From: Entrophospora sp. SA101
Lineage: Eukaryota; Glomeromycota; Glomeromycetes; Entrophosporales; Entrophosporaceae
Assembly: GCA_958430865.1 (NCBI GenBank)
Contig: CAUDNR010004600.1
Coordinates: forward strand, 87,679-109,221
Direction: 5' to 3'
Length of the DNA stretch: 21,543 nt
Below, one piece after another: positions 18,700-21,543 of this stretch. The position numbers and the translations under genes were made by a program. How positions within the stretch are numbered: the stretch's first letter is position 1; every line of letters starts with the position of its first letter. The notes beneath the pieces were generated by a model that searched no databases, was not told where the DNA came from, and saw nothing but the letters and a program-made list of their open reading frames with translations.

Positions 18700-20432
18700 T
18701 CATCTTGGTTTTGTACAAGTAATATCTTTGAATTCATCTCTAACAAATGGGCGAATATTCTGGTAAAGATATTCTTGCCTTTTGTAATCCAAAGGAGATG
18801 GTGTTAACACTAAAATAGACAAAGCTCTAATTTCTTCAAAGATATCTGCTTTCTTGGTTTTCAATAAATTGAATTCAGTAAAAGGTCCATTAGCAACTTT
18901 TTGAACTTTCACTGTACCAAAATTAGATGCTTCAAAAAGAAAATGTTGATACTTCTGGATACTTGATAATAAATTCCCAAAATTGCTTTAATATCTAAAT
19001 ATTGAAAATCTTTTCCACCTTTATAACACTGAGCTTTATTTAATCCTGCTGGACTAGACTTTTTTATTACCTCAACCACATGACCCAGACAATCTACTCT
19101 GGTTCTTCTGTAGAGTTTTTTAATCATCCCAAAATTACCATCACATTTGAATTTGGTATGTCCAGGAATCATGAAATTCAATTCAATACTTTTGTAATAG
19201 CCACAAATTACTAAATATATGTAAAACCAAATGGTGGTGTTATTTTTATTCTGTCCTACAGCATTATCACAAGTAATCTTTAAATGCTTTTCACCTTTAT
19301 TCAATTTTTTAATTACATCAAAAATCATGCTAAGAGTTCCATTGGGTCCTTTTCCTATAATTTCATCTTCATTAAGAACATAATTATTTTGTTCCCTTAC
19401 TGCTTCATCTTGAAAACCAAATAAATGAACTTTACATGGACTAAGATAATAAAGTTTACTTACTTGTTGATCTAAATGTGATACATGAACATTTTGGGCT
19501 CAATCATAACTATAATGAGTAGTAGCATCAATACTGCAATATAATGTTTTACCTTTGGAATAACATTGATCAACTAGTTTTCTTTGTTCTTCTGCTAATT
19601 TGGTATTCTTATTATAATAATTTCTTTCTAATTTGGCCTTGAATAGATGTTCTTTAAATCTTTTGAGCAAATCTTTAGCTTCTTCCTCTTGGCGAGCATT
19701 GTAATGTAAACCATCTCTAAAATGTTGACAAGTATCACACAAGTCAGTCCTTGGACTCATAATTTGAATCTCTGGTGTCAATTGATGTCATAATTTTCTG
19801 AATGCATCATATCTTAAGGATTTCAAATTATTATCTTCTTCCAGACCAGTTAGAAAATCCCTGTGAACTGATTTATAACTCATTTCAGCTGGTAAGAACA
19901 TAATTGATTGAGTTATTCTATTGATACTTCTTCCTGGACTTGGTAATCCATGAACTTCTGCATAATTTTCCAGAAAATACTTTACTACTTCTGCAACATT
20001 TTTATCAATCACCATCTTAGTTTTCCATTGAGGCATTCTTTTAACATTACCATGAGTTCTTGGTAAAAGAGCATAATTTATCAGATGATTTCTAATATTT
20101 TCAAAATAAGTCCTGCCAATTCCTAGCATATTGAGATAAGTTTCTTGACAAAGGAGTGTATTGTGATCCCAATGGTAGAAAGTCCTTTTATTAGATCTAA
20201 TTTTCTTTTTAAGGCGTCTACTACTGCTTATTGAACCACCATCCATTGCTTTAAGTTGAGCCATTAAAAATATGTCTTGTTCAGTTTTAGAAAGAGCTTG
20301 AAAAGATTCTCTTAATTCTGCAAATTGTTCCTTGGGAATTCTTGAAGAACAACCACAATTACATCCTTTTTCTAAAAAATCAATTGCTTTTTGATATTCA
20401 TTAGAACCATTATATTTATTATTACTCTTCAT
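18700..20432 (-). pseudogene. DDE-like transposase gene with two stops and a frameshift
   Basis: The minus strand from an ATG at 20432 to a TGA at 18700 encodes about 577 residues in nearly one frame. The N-terminus has a Cys cluster (CNCGC) and basic helices (SSRRLKKKIRSNKR). The middle has CDTCQHF. The C-terminal half has YCSIDATTHYSYD, then LKITCDNAVGQNKN, then IPGHTKFKCDGNFG and YRRTRVDCL. This pattern matches, from memory, transposase-like proteins of fungi, oomycetes and insects annotated with domain DUF7869, where the D of CDNA.GQNKN and the later D are probable metal ligands. The breaks are in-frame TGA codons at about 19788-19790 and 19500-19502 and a one-base frameshift near 18976. 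Otherwise it is intact, so it died recently. No terminal inverted repeats were found. The minus-strand promoter side (20433 onward) is plain AT-rich sequence. Confidence 0.75.
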
Positions 20433-21117
20433 ATACACTTATCCCTATATATAATTTTATATTCACTTTGTGGCTTTTTTATAATTTAATATTTTTTAAA
20501 TTTAACATTTGAATGGAAAGCCAGTGTTCAATTTATTATAAAAAATCTTGACAAAAGAAATACAAATAAAGAATTTAGCTTTAGTTTTACAAAGATATCA
20601 TTTTCATTTTTGAATGAATTTAATTGGGTGGAAATTAAGAGCAATTATGATTGGTGTATATTTAAAAAGGGAAAATAATATGTACTAGTACATACATGCT
20701 GTGATCCATTTATTGTGTTAACGGGATTTGAATTTGACGTAATAGTAATAGCAGTAATCTATTTTATTTTTATTTCTCCAAAATTTTGCTGGTGTATTAG
20801 TATTAGTATCATTTGATTTAATAAAATCTATTTGAATCTACTAAGGATAAATTTGTTATTTATCAAAAAAAGAAATAAAGAAACTTTAAAGTATATAAAC
20901 ATGATTGATTTTGAGATTGACATCAAAAAAATTTGCAACATTAAAAATCATTAAACTTTATACATTTAATAATATTATTTTCTTTAAAAACAATGCTGCT
21001 TAAATTGACTACTGCTTGTGTGATTGATTCAATAAAGAAACAAAATTAATTATTTTGCAATAAAAGCTATTTGTTTTTATTTATTGTTGTTTTTTTGATT
21101 TTAAATCTTAATTAATG
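20433..21117. other. AT-rich spacer, no gene seen
   Basis: No ORF of useful length, RNA gene or clear repeat is visible on either strand. TTAGTATTAGTATC-like short repeats and homopolymer runs are the only structure. Confidence 0.5.
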
Positions 21118-21236
21118 CATGGTTTCTATTCGTAATACAAATTTCGCTTCATTTGCTTTCATTCGAATTATTAATTATTTGTTTTATTTGTTTTATTTGT
21201 TTTATTTGAGCAAACCTTATTCAAATAGAAACCCTG
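21118..21236. mobile_element. Possible 119-bp inverted-repeat element
   Basis: The left end CATGGTTTCTATTCG and the complement of the right end, CAGGGTTTCTATTTG, match at 13 of 15 positions, and CAGGG is a hAT-like terminus. The interior has three tandem copies of GTTTTATTT (21181-21207). No matching target duplication is seen, so this is tentative. Confidence 0.4.
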
Positions 21237-21418
21237 ATATTATTTTAGTACAAAGGGATTTAGAAATATTTAACCAATAACTTTTAATTACAATATAAAG
21301 AGCTATTGGTTTATTAAATTAAGCAATAATTAACTAAAAAAGGATAAATATTGGCATTTCAATATTACTAATAAGCTTTTAGACTATATGATAAAAATAC
21401 TAAGAATATTATTAACTT

Positions 21419-21480
21419 ATCAGCATGCTAATACCTTGATTATTTTTTTAAAGAATAATCAGGTTCTGATATTTGCTGAT
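21419..21480. repeat. Imperfect palindrome, about 26-bp arms
   Basis: The left arm (21419-21444) begins ATCAGCA and ends ACCTTGATTATT. The right arm (21454-21480) begins AATAATCAGGT and ends TGCTGAT. The outer 7 bp and inner 11 bp pair well, and the middle is mismatched. It could be the remains of a small inverted-repeat element. Confidence 0.5.
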
Positions 21481-21543
21481 ACCCCATTACCCAATTTGGC
21501 ATCATTTGACCAGTAAAAAGAGAACCAATAGATTATATATAAG

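Noticed and set aside
207..19790. TGA read as Trp (altered genetic code)
   Set aside because: The intact kinase gene uses TGG for Trp, the small Cys/His-rich gene ends in TGA, and the TGA-bearing frames also contain frameshifts.
1..21543. tRNA, rRNA genes or CRISPR arrays
   Set aside because: No cloverleaf with box A and box B, no rRNA-like sequence and no regularly spaced direct repeats with unique spacers were seen; the 29-bp tandem array has no spacers.

Overview
The window is eukaryotic nuclear DNA from a fungus, most likely an arbuscular mycorrhizal fungus of the Rhizophagus type (Glomeromycotina). It is very AT-rich, has short GT-AG introns, Asn/Ser-rich low-complexity proteins, a decayed F-box/leucine-rich gene and many degraded DNA transposons. 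The genus is inferred from gene style and remembered relatives, not from a database search.

Layout. 1-2217: a broken small membrane protein (minus strand), then a decayed F-box pseudogene (plus) split by two related short inverted-repeat elements, the second of which sits exactly between two copies of a 99-bp host segment. 2218-9167: the main gene, a seven-exon (possibly eight-exon) RIM15-type AGC kinase of about 1792 residues, with upstream region and 3' UTR. 9785-10586: decayed AT-rich DNA. 10591-11510: a 920-bp non-autonomous inverted-repeat element carrying a perfect 17-bp-arm hairpin and a 29-bp minisatellite. 11528-12462: an AAA+ ATPase pseudogene (minus) split by a retroelement protease fragment on the opposite strand. 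13538-14656: a six-exon minus-strand gene for the U11-48K (SNRNP48) subunit of the minor spliceosome. 14820-15960: unrecognised decayed coding remnants. 16378-16740: a small Cys/His-rich protein gene with an internal duplication. 17301-17892: a broken zinc-ribbon/coiled-coil gene. 17943-18617: a deletion derivative of a hAT transposon. 18700-20432: a broken DDE-like transposase gene. 20433-21543: AT-rich spacer with a possible short inverted-repeat element.

Two genes look fully functional and informative. The RIM15 homologue should link nutrient signalling (TORC1/PKA) to quiescence through endosulfine and PP2A. The U11-48K homologue recognises 5' splice sites of U12-type introns, and its presence argues that this fungus keeps a minor spliceosome. 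They are separated by transposon debris and show no sign of joint regulation. No rRNA, tRNA or CRISPR array was recognised.
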